Below the pieces are notes generated by a model, which made no database searches, had not been told where the DNA came from, and saw nothing but the letters and a program-made list of their open reading frames with translations. This document shows, piece by piece, positions 24,383 through 31,878 of a DNA stretch of 64,000 bases; within the stretch, counting starts at the first letter, position 1; each line of letters starts with the position of its first letter. Made by a program: the position numbers and the translations under genes. Origin of the DNA: Halorubrum sp. Atlit-26R (lineage in GTDB: Archaea; Halobacteriota; Halobacteria; Halobacteriales; Haloferacaceae); the NCBI RefSeq assembly GCF_003666015.1, contig NZ_QPLT01000019.1, positions 1 to 64,000 on the forward strand, given 5' to 3'.

Positions 24383-25213
24383 CTAGGGCTCCGTCGGCTC
24401 CAGCATGGCTGGCTCGACGTTGATTCGGAGGCGATACGTACCGTCGGTCGATCCGGTGTCGGGTCGCGTGGGGTCTAGCAGGGAGTACCCACTCGTGAAC
24501 GACGCGACGAGTTCCCCGCGGCCGGGGAGGTCGATGCCGAGCTGGTCGGCGAGGTAGACGATCCGCTTGGTCGCAGCGCCGTTGTCGAGGCGTTCGAGGT
24601 ACTCGCTGACGGTGTCCCAGTCGCAGCCCCGGTCGTCGGCGGTGCGCATCGCGGTTGCGAGTTTTCGAAGGCCACCACAGAACTCGGGGTGGTCCGCACA
24701 GTCGACCAGCGTCTTCTCCAGGTCGCTGACCTGAACGGTTGTGCCCTCGATCGATGTCGGCTCAAAGCCGAAGAATTTCTGCTCGGTGACTGTCGTGACG
24801 CGGTACGGGACACCGTGGATCTCTCGGCTTTGCGCTCGGGTCGGCGTGACGACGTACACCGTCCGGGGAACCTGTTCGGTCAGCCCGTGGTGGCTGAGGG
24901 CGCTGTAGTAGCCGATGTACATTGGCTCGGCGACGTGGGCGGCGATGAGGTACTCGTGGGTGGTGTACACGGCTTCCTCGCCGGCTGTGAGTGGAATGAT
25001 GAGATACGTACCCGGGAAGAGCCGGTCGAGCCAGCCCTTCTCGGTGAGTCGGGAGGCGATCTCGCGGGCGGTATTTGGGGGGACCTCCAGCGTCGTCTCG
25101 ATGTCGTCGACGGAGATGATCTGGTGACCCGCGCCAGCGAGTCGTGCAAGGAGTCGACTTTCTCGAGTCGAGAGACCCTGGCGTATATTTTGTGTTTGCT
25201 CTATGGTTCCCAC
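24383..25213 (-). CDS. AbiEi-like antitoxin / wHTH regulator
   Basis: 276 residues if translation starts at the GTG at 25213 (VGTIEQTQNIRQGLS). A TTTATAC box (about 25240-25234) lies inside the longer frame that begins at 25243, which favours the GTG on a leaderless transcript. N-terminal winged helix (LARLAGAGHQIISVDDIETTLEVPPNTAREIASRL), then an AbiEi-type domain (YIGYYSALSHHGLTEQVPRTVYVVT...VSDLEKTLVDCADHPEFCGG). AbiEi proteins repress their operon and counter a nucleotidyltransferase toxin. It is followed by the MNT (disrupted) and HEPN-like genes. Inverted repeat copy 4 lies 80 bp upstream. Confidence 0.75.
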   Translation of the reverse strand: MGTIEQTQNIRQGLSTRESRLLARLAGAGHQIISVDDIETTLEVPPNTAREIASRLTEKGWLDRLFPGTYLIIPLTAGEEAVYTTHEYLIAAHVAEPMYIGYYSALSHHGLTEQVPRTVYVVTPTRAQSREIHGVPYRVTTVTEQKFFGFEPTSIEGTTVQVSDLEKTLVDCADHPEFCGGLRKLATAMRTADDRGCDWDTVSEYLERLDNGAATKRIVYLADQLGIDLPGRGELVASFTSGYSLLDPTRPDTGSTDGTYRLRINVEPAMLEPTEP

Positions 25214-25292
25214 ACCTGCGTTTCTCACATAGAGTATAAACATGGGCCTGCTTTAGCCTTGCGACTGCTGCGGACGGCGGAGACGAGCTGAC

Positions 25293-25334
25293 TTAACCAA
25301 CGAAATTGGGGGCGTAGAATCGAGTATTGGTTAA
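25293..25334. repeat. 41-42 bp inverted repeat, copy 4
   Basis: TTAACCAAC and ATTGGTTAA with arms of 8-9 bp and total length 42 bp. It lies between the AbiEi-like operon and the 3' end of an ArdC-type fragment. Confidence 0.75.
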
Positions 25335-25338
25335 ACAC

Positions 25339-25540
25339 TCAGACGCCGTCTTCGAGAGCGTCGATGATCTCTTCTGCCGTGTTGCTGATCCGGCCCAGGC
25401 GCTCGCGAACGACCTCGGGGTCGTCCGACTCCCACGCGGCGAGGTAGAACACTGACCCGCTCGTGTCGAGCCCGTAGTAACGGCCGACGACGTAGGCGAC
25501 GGCTTCGGCCTCGACTTCGCGTTTCGCCCGCTCGGTGTCG
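25339..25540 (-). pseudogene. 3' fragment of an ArdC/ImmA-IrrE-type antirestriction protein
   Basis: Only the last ~65 codons are recognisable (ERAKREVEAEAVAYVVGRYYGLDTSGSVFYLAAWESDDPE...), the C-terminal part of haloarchaeal ArdC-like proteins whose E-x-E-A-V-A-Y helix lies in the zincin-like domain. Upstream of it the frame changes character and overlaps an Mrr-like fragment on the other strand, so the gene was cut by a rearrangement near 25540-25555. Intact proteins block host restriction during plasmid entry. Confidence 0.7.
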
Positions 25541-25554
25541 TCGTCGACGGCACG

Positions 25555-26075
25555 CGGCGCGCGATCATCGTCGAGTACAAGCACACGGGGACGGTCGGGC
25601 GGCCAGTCGTCCAGAAGCTCCACTTGGCGATCGCGACCTTCGACTTCGACGGCCCGAAGCGCGGGATGGTCGTCACCACGAGTCGGTTCACGGGTCCAGC
25701 CGAGGAGTACGCCGACCGCCTCCAGCAGAACGACGATCCGCACCCGATCGAGCTGCTCGACGGCGAGGACCTCCGGGAGGTCGCCGACGAGATCGGCCTC
25801 GATCTCTACAACGGTCGCATCAAGATTCTCTGCGACGAGACGCTCCGCCCGTATGACCGGCCGCCGACGTCGACGCGCCAGTCACGGAGGCGTTCCGGGA
25901 CATCGAGAACATCGAGGCCGCCGACCTCCCAGAACCACATTCGGCGGTGACGTTCCGTCCGGTAGTCGCGGTCATCGCGGACACGAACGCCGTCTTCGAG
26001 ACGTCGGTGGGCGTCATCCACCGGATCAACGACCGGACGCGATTCGTTGCCCACGCCGAACGCGGGCAGCCGCAG
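25555..26075 (+). pseudogene. Mrr-like restriction endonuclease fragment, frameshifted
   Basis: The plus strand encodes VEYKHTGTVGRPVVQKLH (the E-x-K half of a PD-(D/E)xK active site), then AIATFDFDGPKRGMVVTTSRFTG and LDLYNGRIKILCDETLRPYD. A frameshift near 25857 moves the rest (VTFRPVVAVIADTNAVFETSVGVIHRINDRTRFVAHAERGQ) to another frame. The N terminus is missing. It joins an ArdC fragment in opposite orientation, so two defence/anti-defence genes were truncated at the same junction. Confidence 0.72.
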
Positions 26076-26253
26076 GGAATTCCCTATCGGGTATTCGGCT
26101 CGAAGCCAGCGGCTGTAGGAGCGCTGAGTCTCTTGAGCCCAGACAGCAGCGTTTCCTCCCTCACGTTTCGTGTATAGCATATCTCTAAGCCAGCCTGCTG
26201 AAGAGCCTGATTCCAACAAAAAAGAATATCAACATCAAACTTGATTTACATGT

Positions 26254-26484
26254 GTGCCAGTAGTTGCTTGCCCCTTCTGTGGAAAAAATGTGAATACAAC
26301 GATGTCAAGTACTGGTTTTGTGAATAAAAATGAACCAGATGATGACAAAATGTGGTTAAGTTTAGATTGTCCGGAAGGCCACACGTTTTGGTTTTTGCCA
26401 AGAGGACAAGAGTCAGATTCAGATTCTGACGGGGGGACTATGACAAAAGTAGGGGATAACAGGTACGAATGGCGTCCTGAGTAA
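26254..26484 (+). CDS. Small zinc-binding protein (AT-rich gene)
   Basis: 76 residues starting at a GTG (MPVVACPFCGKNVNTTMSS). CPFC near the N terminus and CPEGH at about 38-42 can form one zinc site. The middle is acidic (NKNEPDDD) and the tail is EWRPE. The base composition is much more AT-rich than neighbouring genes, as is also true of the zinc-ribbon cassette gene at 63096. No known family. Not flanked by the A/B ends. Confidence 0.5.
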   Translation: MPVVACPFCGKNVNTTMSSTGFVNKNEPDDDKMWLSLDCPEGHTFWFLPRGQESDSDSDGGTMTKVGDNRYEWRPE

Positions 26485-26602
26485 GTCGTCAGCATACTAG
26501 AGGGAGATTGATATCGATACCAGTGGGCACGTCATCCGTCTTTAGTTAAGCCTCACACTTCGGTTGTGTAGCAGTAGCGAGCGTCTCTTGTAAGATTGGT
26601 CG
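26485..26602. other. Intergenic, nothing recognised
   Basis: A short stretch between the zinc-binding gene and the PadR gene; no hairpin, repeat or promoter was recognised. Confidence 0.4.
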
Positions 26603-26884
26603 TTACTTGTTGTGATCGATATACTCGGCTTCCCATTCTACCCGTGCTTCGATTTCCCGAGTGCCTCGACGAGTGGTGGTGTACTCGTTGGTCCGCCGAT
26701 CACGCTGACTTTTCTCGACAAGTCCCTTCTCAACGAGCGTGTCGAGATTCGGATAGAGGCGGCCGTGATGGATCTCTTTTTCGTAATAATCCTCGAGTTC
26801 GTCTTTGATCGCGAGCCCGTGGGGATCATCAAGACCGGCGATCACGTACAGTAAGTCGCGCTGAAAGCCAGTGAGGTCATACAT
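26603..26884 (-). CDS. PadR family transcriptional regulator
   Basis: 93 residues from the ATG at 26884 (MYDLTGFQRDLLYVIAGLDDPHG). This is the standard haloarchaeal start; the upstream frame lacks conservation. PadR winged helix with helix LAIKDELEDYYEKEIHHGRLYPNLDTLVEKGLVEK and a C-terminal helix (REIEARVEWEAEYID) for dimerisation. Target unknown; PadR proteins often repress adjacent membrane or stress genes. It stands alone. Confidence 0.85.
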   Translation of the reverse strand: MYDLTGFQRDLLYVIAGLDDPHGLAIKDELEDYYEKEIHHGRLYPNLDTLVEKGLVEKSQRDRRTNEYTTTRRGTREIEARVEWEAEYIDHNK

Positions 26885-27161
26885 ACCTTGGGTTTCACAT
26901 TCAAGTTTTGAAATACTATTGATTCCAAAGTGGCTGGTTACTGTCATGATGGTCGGACCAGGGTTGCTAAGACGTTTAACCTATATGGTATTTACGCACC
27001 CGATCTCGTGCAATATACATCGAAACGGCTTTGTTGAAATCCTATTCTTCGGATATAAACCGGGATGAAACACCCGGTCGTTAAATGGTGCGACCTATTC
27101 TATTTTCTACCACAGAAACACCCATCAGGAGTTAATAAGTATTGAGCAACAACAGTAGGGT

Positions 27162-27599
27162 ATGGAAAAGCATCCGCAACCGCAACGAGGAACAAACGGA
27201 GATGTGGTCTGGCACCGAGTGGGTGCATTCTTGATCGACTCGATTCTCATGGGGCTCATCTGGGGTCCCGTTGTACTCGTCGGGGCGGCCCTCGGCGATA
27301 TCGGTTTCCTCGTGCTGGCGTCCGTGGGGCTGGCCGCAACATTAGTGTACGGTTTTCTACTTGAGGGACTGTACGGTTACACGCCGGGGAAATACCTACT
27401 TGGCCTGGTCGTTATCAAGTCCGACGGGTCAAACTGCTCGATCGGCGCGTCAATACTACGGAACCTGCTGTGGGTCGTTGATGCACTCCCGACGTTCAAC
27501 CTCATCGCAATAGGATCTATACTGCTTACAGACGACAACCAACGGGTCGGCGACCTCGTTGCAGATACCGTCGTCGTCAAGCAACAGGAAGGGCCTTAG
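27162..27599 (+). CDS. RDD family membrane protein (cassette gene)
   Basis: 145 residues with three to four hydrophobic segments. The signature R in VWHRVGAFLIDSILMGLIW, then LEGLYGYTPGKYLLGLVVIKSDG and DDNQRVGDLVADTVVV, matches the RDD domain. Family knowledge: RDD proteins are membrane proteins linked to ion homeostasis or transport; some act as Na+/H+ antiporter-like proteins in halophiles. Its stop codon lies in a TnpB-element left-end scrap (GGGCCTTAGCGCCTC), so the natural C terminus may have been changed. Confidence 0.85.
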   Translation: MEKHPQPQRGTNGDVVWHRVGAFLIDSILMGLIWGPVVLVGAALGDIGFLVLASVGLAATLVYGFLLEGLYGYTPGKYLLGLVVIKSDGSNCSIGASILRNLLWVVDALPTFNLIAIGSILLTDDNQRVGDLVADTVVVKQQEGP

Positions 27600-27612
27600 C
27601 GCCTCAATTCAG
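27591..27612 (-). mobile_element. TnpB left-end scrap
   Basis: Minus strand: ATTAC then CTGAATTGAGGCGCTAAGGCCC. The same pattern follows TTTAC at 122 and 24168. Only ~22 bp remain, fused to the end of the RDD gene. Confidence 0.6.
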
Positions 27613-27708
27613 GTAATCAGAGCGAATCCTCTCTGTTCGCCCTGTACTGACCACACTCCGGTCAGAATGTATCACTTCCTAAGGATTTCAACAGAGCCAC
27701 TTACGCAA

Positions 27709-28110
27709 ATGTCGTTCACAATCGATTTCCTTAACGATGATCGCGTCCTAGAATGAGAAGCGACCAACGGCGGCGCGACCGCAACCGAACGCGACGACTA
27801 CACACCTCGTTTCTACGTCGCACCACGTGCCCTGACACTGACACCTATCCCACACCACTTCGCTTACAATACGAACAACACCCCATCGAACGGTGGTCTG
27901 TGAAAGGTAGTGACGGATTCATCCCCGGGGTAAAGCGCGAGGCTTTCTCCTCGATTCTCCGTAACCGAGACCAGCCAAGACACGTACAGCGAGCGCACAA
28001 TTGCCGGCGAGACTGTCGCACAGAGCGGTACTCGGGCGTCCCTCGCGACCGCGGAGAATTGCCTCTAATGGTTATTAGCGTGTCGCCACGTTCTCCCGCT
28101 ACCGAGCGCT
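27709..28110 (+). pseudogene. polB 5' fragment, duplicated and degraded
   Basis: 27699-27840 is nearly identical to 15691-15840, including the bases before the start codon (ACTTACGnAAATG). The ATG at 27709 is followed by a TGA at codon 16 where polB has TGG. After about 27880 the match breaks, a TnpB-type right-end stem (27918-27960) intervenes, and similarity resumes (27961-28030) to polB near 16138. Internal deletion plus nonsense codon: not functional. Confidence 0.85.
27905..27960 (+). mobile_element. TnpB right-end stem, type 2, inside the polB pseudogene
   Basis: GACGGATTCATCCCCGGGG, TAAAGC, then GCGAGGCTTTCTCCTCG. The same order (GGATTnATCC, stem with TAAAG loop, TTCTCC) occurs at 35105-35155 and 39129-39175, a second right-end family distinct from the TCCCGTGGTGGGAT type. 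Confidence 0.5.
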
Positions 28111-28227
28111 AGCGTCACTTCGCGGGCGTCACTGCGAACAGTGCGGCGTGCTCGATAGCGATGCGACTCAGGATGGTGATGGTGTTGATCATCAGGTGGC
28201 ATCACAAATTATTCAATAACCTACCCA

Positions 28228-28275
28228 CAATCTGGCGATCGGGACCATAGGTCCCTGATGGGAGCGGGTTTAGTC
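28228..28275 (+). repeat. Diverged direct repeat, copy 1 (GGGACC palindrome)
   Basis: CAATCTGGCGATCGGGACC, then ATAGGTCCCTGATGGGAGCG. A similar stretch at 30383-30430 lies on the other side of the tnpA-tnpB element, again with a palindrome (GGGACAATTGGTCCC) and TGATGAGAGCG. About 60 bp upstream in each copy also look related. Confidence 0.45.
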
Positions 28276-28595
28276 AGCCCACGTCACAGACCAACTCCCG
28301 GACACGCCGCTCTCGATCCATACCCGTCGGCCCACCCAACCCCGACGTGAGGGCGGCGCAGCGCGGAGCCGGCTGACATGCCCGGCTCCGCGTTCTTCGA
28401 TGATAGAGATACGAGCGCATACTCCCGCCTTCCCGTGAGCGACGAGTGTTCCGACGCTCTGTCGGAACCGAGGAGCGAACAGGCGGGGGTCGAGCGGACA
28501 GCATAGTGTGATAGTCTATCGTTCTATTGTATGGCCGGATTTCCCACGGTTTCCGCAAGATATTTGCCATAACATAACCATAGTGTGTAACACGG

Positions 28596-28985
28596 ATAAA
28601 GACCACACGGCACGCAACCTACAACCTCAACTACCACCTCGTGTGGATTCCGAAGTACCGCCAATCGGTACTGACGGAGCAGGTTGCCGACCGTGTGCGA
28701 ACCATCCTCCACGAAATTGCCGACGAGAAGGGCTTGGACATTCAAAACCTGACCGTTCAGCCCGACCACGTTCATCTGTTCGTCAGTAGCCCGCCAAAAC
28801 ACAGTCCGGCACTGCTCGCCAACTGGTTCAAGGGTATTTCCTCACGGAAGTACAACCACCGCTACGCCGACCACGACGGCGAGAAAATCCGGTGGGCACG
28901 CGGCTACTACGCCGGAACAGCCGGGCACGTCTCCAGCGAAACTGTCGAGAACTACATCGACCAGCACAAGGAGGCAGAAGCGTGA
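28596..28985 (+). CDS. tnpA: TnpA, Y1 HUH transposase with altered start codon
   Basis: The frame from 28596 reads xKTTRHATYNLNYHLVWIPKYR..., the normal N terminus of haloarchaeal TnpA, but the start position is ATA instead of ATG. The preceding in-frame codon set contains a stop (TAG at 28581-28583), so no other ATG is available. The HUH motif (QPDHVHLFVS) and catalytic Tyr (SSETVENYIDQH) are intact. The first internal alternative is a GTG at 28641, which would delete the first beta strand. Expression is therefore doubtful. The enzyme normally cuts and joins single-stranded element ends. Confidence 0.75.
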   Translation: MKTTRHATYNLNYHLVWIPKYRQSVLTEQVADRVRTILHEIADEKGLDIQNLTVQPDHVHLFVSSPPKHSPALLANWFKGISSRKYNHRYADHDGEKIRWARGYYAGTAGHVSSETVENYIDQHKEAEA

Positions 28986-30241
28986 CCGAAGTCACGAAAA
29001 CGCTTGAACTGAAGCTTGTGGACCCGAATGTCCACAAGCGACAGAAGCTTCGTGAGACGCGGGACGCCTACCAGAACGCGCTTCAGGCCGCCTTCGCCGC
29101 TGGCTGTGACACACAGTCAGCGGCCAATGACGTCGTTGTCGAGTACGACCTGAGCGGCTACGCGAAAAACGCCCTCAAAAAGTACGTCCCCCAACTCTGT
29201 GGGAACAGCTACGACGCAAACGAGATTCACGACGACCACCCGGTGCGGTTCACAAACGAGGGCCTGCAACTCGACCACCAGCCACAGAACGCTATCGAGT
29301 GGTACGTCAAAATCCCGCACCACGAGGATTACCGCCTCTGGATACCGGCACGCGCCAATCCCGAACAGCGGGATTGGCTTGAAGCGTTAGACGCAGACGA
29401 CGCTGAGATGGGTGAAAGTCGGCTGTTTGAGCGGAAAGGGACGTGGTATCTCCACGTCACCGCAACCCGCGACGTGGAGGACAAATCTGAGGCGTCCGCC
29501 GACGAGCGGACGCCGATTGGTGTGGACATCGGTGAAGCGAGTCTCGTCACGGTGTGTCACCGCGACGGCTCTGGTTCTCCGGTTCGCCCCCGCCTGTGGG
29601 CCGGCGACGGCAAAGCCGTTCGTCGGCTCCGCAAAACCTACTTCACGGCCAAGAGACGCCTTCAGAAGCGTGGAAGTGAGCGAATCGCAGACTCGTTCGG
29701 TGACGCACTGTGGAACCAGATTGACGATGTGTTCCACCGTGTGACCCGCGAGGTCGTGGAGTACGCCGAGTCCGTCGAGAACCTAGTGCTGGTGCTGGAA
29801 GACCTGACGTACATCCGCGAGAACATGGACTATGGCGAGTACATGAATCGGCGGTTGCACGGGTGGGGCTTTGCGAAGCTCCACGCACAGATTCGCTACA
29901 AAGCCGCCGAGAAGGGGATTCCCGTCGAGACGGTGAATCCCCGGAACACGTCGAAGGCGTGCCACGCCTGCGGTGAACACGGCTACCGGCCACGACAGGC
30001 GACGTTCAGATGCTCGAACGGCGGCTGTTGGGTCGGTGAGTATCAAGCCGACGTGAACGGGGCGATAAACATTGCAGATCGCTACCGTAGTGGAGAGAGT
30101 CACCGCCGAAGTGACCGGGCTTCCGGTCAGAAGGCTGGTGCCGATGACTCGGCTACGGATGGGGCCTCTTTGACCGGGCCACAAGACAGCCAAGCCGATG
30201 CTGAAACCCAGCAGACGACGCTTGGAACGTATGCGTCTTGA
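28982..30241 (+). CDS. tnpB: TnpB RNA-guided nuclease (RuvC)
   Basis: 419 residues from the GTG at 28982, overlapping the tnpA stop. RuvC residues Asp182 (IGVDIGEASLV), Glu273 (LVLEDLTYIREN), Asp357 (QADVNGAINIAD), zinc finger CHAC...CSNGGC. The tail is Ser/Asp-rich. Related to the tnpB at 11785-13008. Likely active, with the reRNA made from the gene end plus the right end at 30271-30316 and guide beginning at the flanking TCCTGACCCC. Confidence 0.93.
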   Translation: MTEVTKTLELKLVDPNVHKRQKLRETRDAYQNALQAAFAAGCDTQSAANDVVVEYDLSGYAKNALKKYVPQLCGNSYDANEIHDDHPVRFTNEGLQLDHQPQNAIEWYVKIPHHEDYRLWIPARANPEQRDWLEALDADDAEMGESRLFERKGTWYLHVTATRDVEDKSEASADERTPIGVDIGEASLVTVCHRDGSGSPVRPRLWAGDGKAVRRLRKTYFTAKRRLQKRGSERIADSFGDALWNQIDDVFHRVTREVVEYAESVENLVLVLEDLTYIRENMDYGEYMNRRLHGWGFAKLHAQIRYKAAEKGIPVETVNPRNTSKACHACGEHGYRPRQATFRCSNGGCWVGEYQADVNGAINIADRYRSGESHRRSDRASGQKAGADDSATDGASLTGPQDSQADAETQQTTLGTYAS

Positions 30242-30270
30242 AACCAACAGGCCGCTTCGCTCGGCCTGAA

Positions 30271-30316
30271 ATCCCGTGGTGGGATTCCTCCGCGTTCACG
30301 CGGAGGAGGAGGTCAA
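30271..30316 (+). ncRNA. Right end / reRNA 3' scaffold of the tnpA-tnpB element
   Basis: ATCCCGTGGTGGGATTCC, then CTCCGCGTTCACGCGGAG, then GAGGAGGTCAA. The stem-loop plus GGTCAA tail is the reference for the orphan ends at 4642 and 34652. In characterised TnpB elements the RNA covering this end is the guide scaffold; expression here is inference. Confidence 0.6.
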
Positions 30317-30382
30317 TCCTGACCCCTTGTGCGGATGATGTGTCTCAGCCGAGATCAAAAATAATTTCAAGAGTCTTCTCAC

Positions 30383-30430
30383 AATGGGACAGTAGGGACA
30401 ATTGGTCCCTGATGAGAGCGAGATTGCTCC
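30383..30430 (+). repeat. Diverged direct repeat, copy 2 (GGGAC palindrome)
   Basis: Partner of 28228-28275 across the tnpA-tnpB element. AGGGACAATTGGTCCCT is an inverted repeat with 6-bp arms. Confidence 0.45.
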
Positions 30431-30541
30431 CTTCGCTCTCGTTCGATCTGCCCTCCCCCCATCCATTCGCCTGCCCGCGATTACAAGGGTAGATCAACGC
30501 GATCCGGGCTGCCATCCCCGGTATCGCATTCTGATCTGATC

Positions 30542-30612
30542 GACTCTGTTGAAATCCTCAATTGGTGGTATGTTCTTGGAGACGTCCTGAATACAGAGCG
30601 CGAATGTGGAAC
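30542..30612 (+). mobile_element. Solo B-type cassette end
   Basis: GACTCTGTTGAAATCCTCA, GGTGGTATGTTCTTGG, CCTGAATACAGAGCG. Matches the left side of the empty unit at 41551 and the scrap at 62925. No partner end was found before the cupin gene, so this is a leftover. Confidence 0.6.
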
Positions 30613-30712
30613 GAACCGAGGCCGATCTACGGGAAAGATCGATCAGTAAGTTGAAAAGTTGTTCACCGGATAGTGTGTCCAGCCACACGAGTTTATGTCT
30701 CATCAACTAGGT

Positions 30713-31252
30713 TTATTCTGAGACGAGGGTATCGTCTTTGGCGACTACCTCGTCGCGTTTCCGGTCCACGAAGAGCGCGTCTTGCCACTTAGAACCGCCA
30801 GTATCCGACTCCTCTGAAACGTCTTCAAGATTTTCCAGTCTCGCGGCCGTATCGAATTTGGCAGCCGAAAGTGACCTGTGAGCCTGCCCGTCAATTGCCT
30901 CGATTTTATGCCGGGCTCCTCCGGGAACGTAGACGAACTCCATCGGGCCGATCTCTAAGGTTTGGTGACTTCCATCTTCCCGTTCGAGAGTGTATCTGGC
31001 TCGCCCCTCGAGACACAGGTTCACCTCATCAAGTCCAGGCACGTGCGTGTGCCAGTCAATTTCCCCGGACGGTCCGAGCTCGAAGTAGAGTAATCGAAAC
31101 TCGTTAGTCCTGATTATCAGTGGGGAGTGGCGAACGCCCTCGGGGTCTTCCCCGTGAGCCTCCGGAGTCTGAACCTTATACATCGTCTGCTCGGGGAGGT
31201 ACTTGTGAGCAAGGTCTTCCGGTGTCAGATCCGAGTCATTTTTCTGACCCAT
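30713..31252 (-). CDS. Cupin-domain protein
   Basis: 179 residues. The central cupin_2 barrel (about 50-125) has metal ligands His, His and Glu in EIDWHTHVPGLDEVNLCLEG and a later His in VYVPGGARHKIEA. Such single-domain cupins bind a metal and act as sensors, isomerases or dioxygenases; no specific substrate is evident. The N-terminal ~45 residues and the charged C terminus (DALFVDRKRDEVVAKD) are outside the barrel. A strong GC hairpin lies about 70 bp upstream (31319-31347). Confidence 0.82.
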   Translation of the reverse strand: MGQKNDSDLTPEDLAHKYLPEQTMYKVQTPEAHGEDPEGVRHSPLIIRTNEFRLLYFELGPSGEIDWHTHVPGLDEVNLCLEGRARYTLEREDGSHQTLEIGPMEFVYVPGGARHKIEAIDGQAHRSLSAAKFDTAARLENLEDVSEESDTGGSKWQDALFVDRKRDEVVAKDDTLVSE

Positions 31253-31878
31253 GAATCGGTGTCAAAAGGCACAAACTTGATTGTTTTTATGTCATTAGGG
31301 AGTATCGTAGTGACCGATCGTTCTGTCCCCCGAAGGGGGACGGAACGTAGCGTCTTGGAGGGCCAGCGGGGGAACTGCCGGCAGGGAGGGGGAGAGGGAT
31401 TCCGGCGAGGGGTGTGGACCACAGCCCGTCGTTCGTCACGACGGGTACCTTCTGCTTCGTGTACAGGAGGAAAGTAAGGAGAGGGAGTGTTTCGCAGTCT
31501 GAAACAGATTTATCCTGTTTCTGAGCCCGCAACGCACACTAGGAGATTATTGAGGGGCCACACCAATATCCAGTATGGCGGTTTTCATCAACCGGACGAT
31601 CAGTCTTGGACCGAAATACTGGCTGTTACGCTTTGGTGTGGCCGTGTTCCTGCCGGTGTTGCGCTCACCGTCAACTGCCCCCGTCGATGACGTCGTCGGT
31701 GGTACGAGTATTCCCCGTGGTGCCAGCGGCGACAGTATCACAACAGGGGGGACTGTTGACAACACATTCCGACAACTTCGGAGGCGAGACCGACAGTGAG
31801 CTCCCACCGACGCCGCGATAATCGATCACCGGCCTCAATACGGGTACGCCGGAAGAGCCGAACGGTATCGACGACACG
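31253..31878. other. Long intergenic region
   Basis: About 620 bp between divergent cupin and histidine-kinase genes. Apart from the hairpin at 31319-31347 and several weak short frames with no domain or hydrophobic pattern (for example 31575-31799), nothing was recognised. Confidence 0.5.
31319..31347. terminator. Strong GC hairpin
   Basis: CGTTCTGTCCCCC, loop GAA, GGGGGACGGAACG: a 13-bp stem with one G-T pair. There is no T-run after it. It lies upstream of the cupin gene, so it may be a transcript structure or protein-binding site instead of a terminator. Confidence 0.4.

Larger units (their letters stand above)
27027..27698 (+). mobile_element. A/B cassette 2, carrying an RDD-family gene
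   Basis: A end at 27027: GGCTTTGTTGAAATCC, then TATTCTTCGGATATAAACC and GATGAAACACCCGGTCG. B end at 27698 (inward): GGCTCTGTTGAAATCC, then AAGTGATACATTCTG and GGTCAGTACAG. The single gene inside is an RDD membrane protein. No transposase and no target duplication. Outside B, a partial polB copy begins immediately (27699). A TnpB left-end scrap (27591-27612) lies between the gene and B. Confidence 0.75.
28500..30316 (+). mobile_element. IS200/IS605-type element with tnpA and tnpB
   Basis: The only element in the window with a Y1 transposase gene. tnpA and tnpB overlap by 4 bp (GTGA). The right end is the hairpin at 30271-30316. The left end is placed near 28500 where coding or repeat features stop; this limit is approximate. 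Could supply TnpA in trans to the other TnpB-only elements, if the lost tnpA start codon still permits expression. Confidence 0.75.

Noticed and set aside
27019-27706. Target duplication around cassette 2
   Set aside because: The 8 bp outside the A tip (ATCGAAAC) and outside the B tip (ACTTACGC) differ.
31575-31821. Short plus-strand frames before the histidine kinase
   Set aside because: No start signal, no hydrophobic or domain pattern; treated as intergenic.
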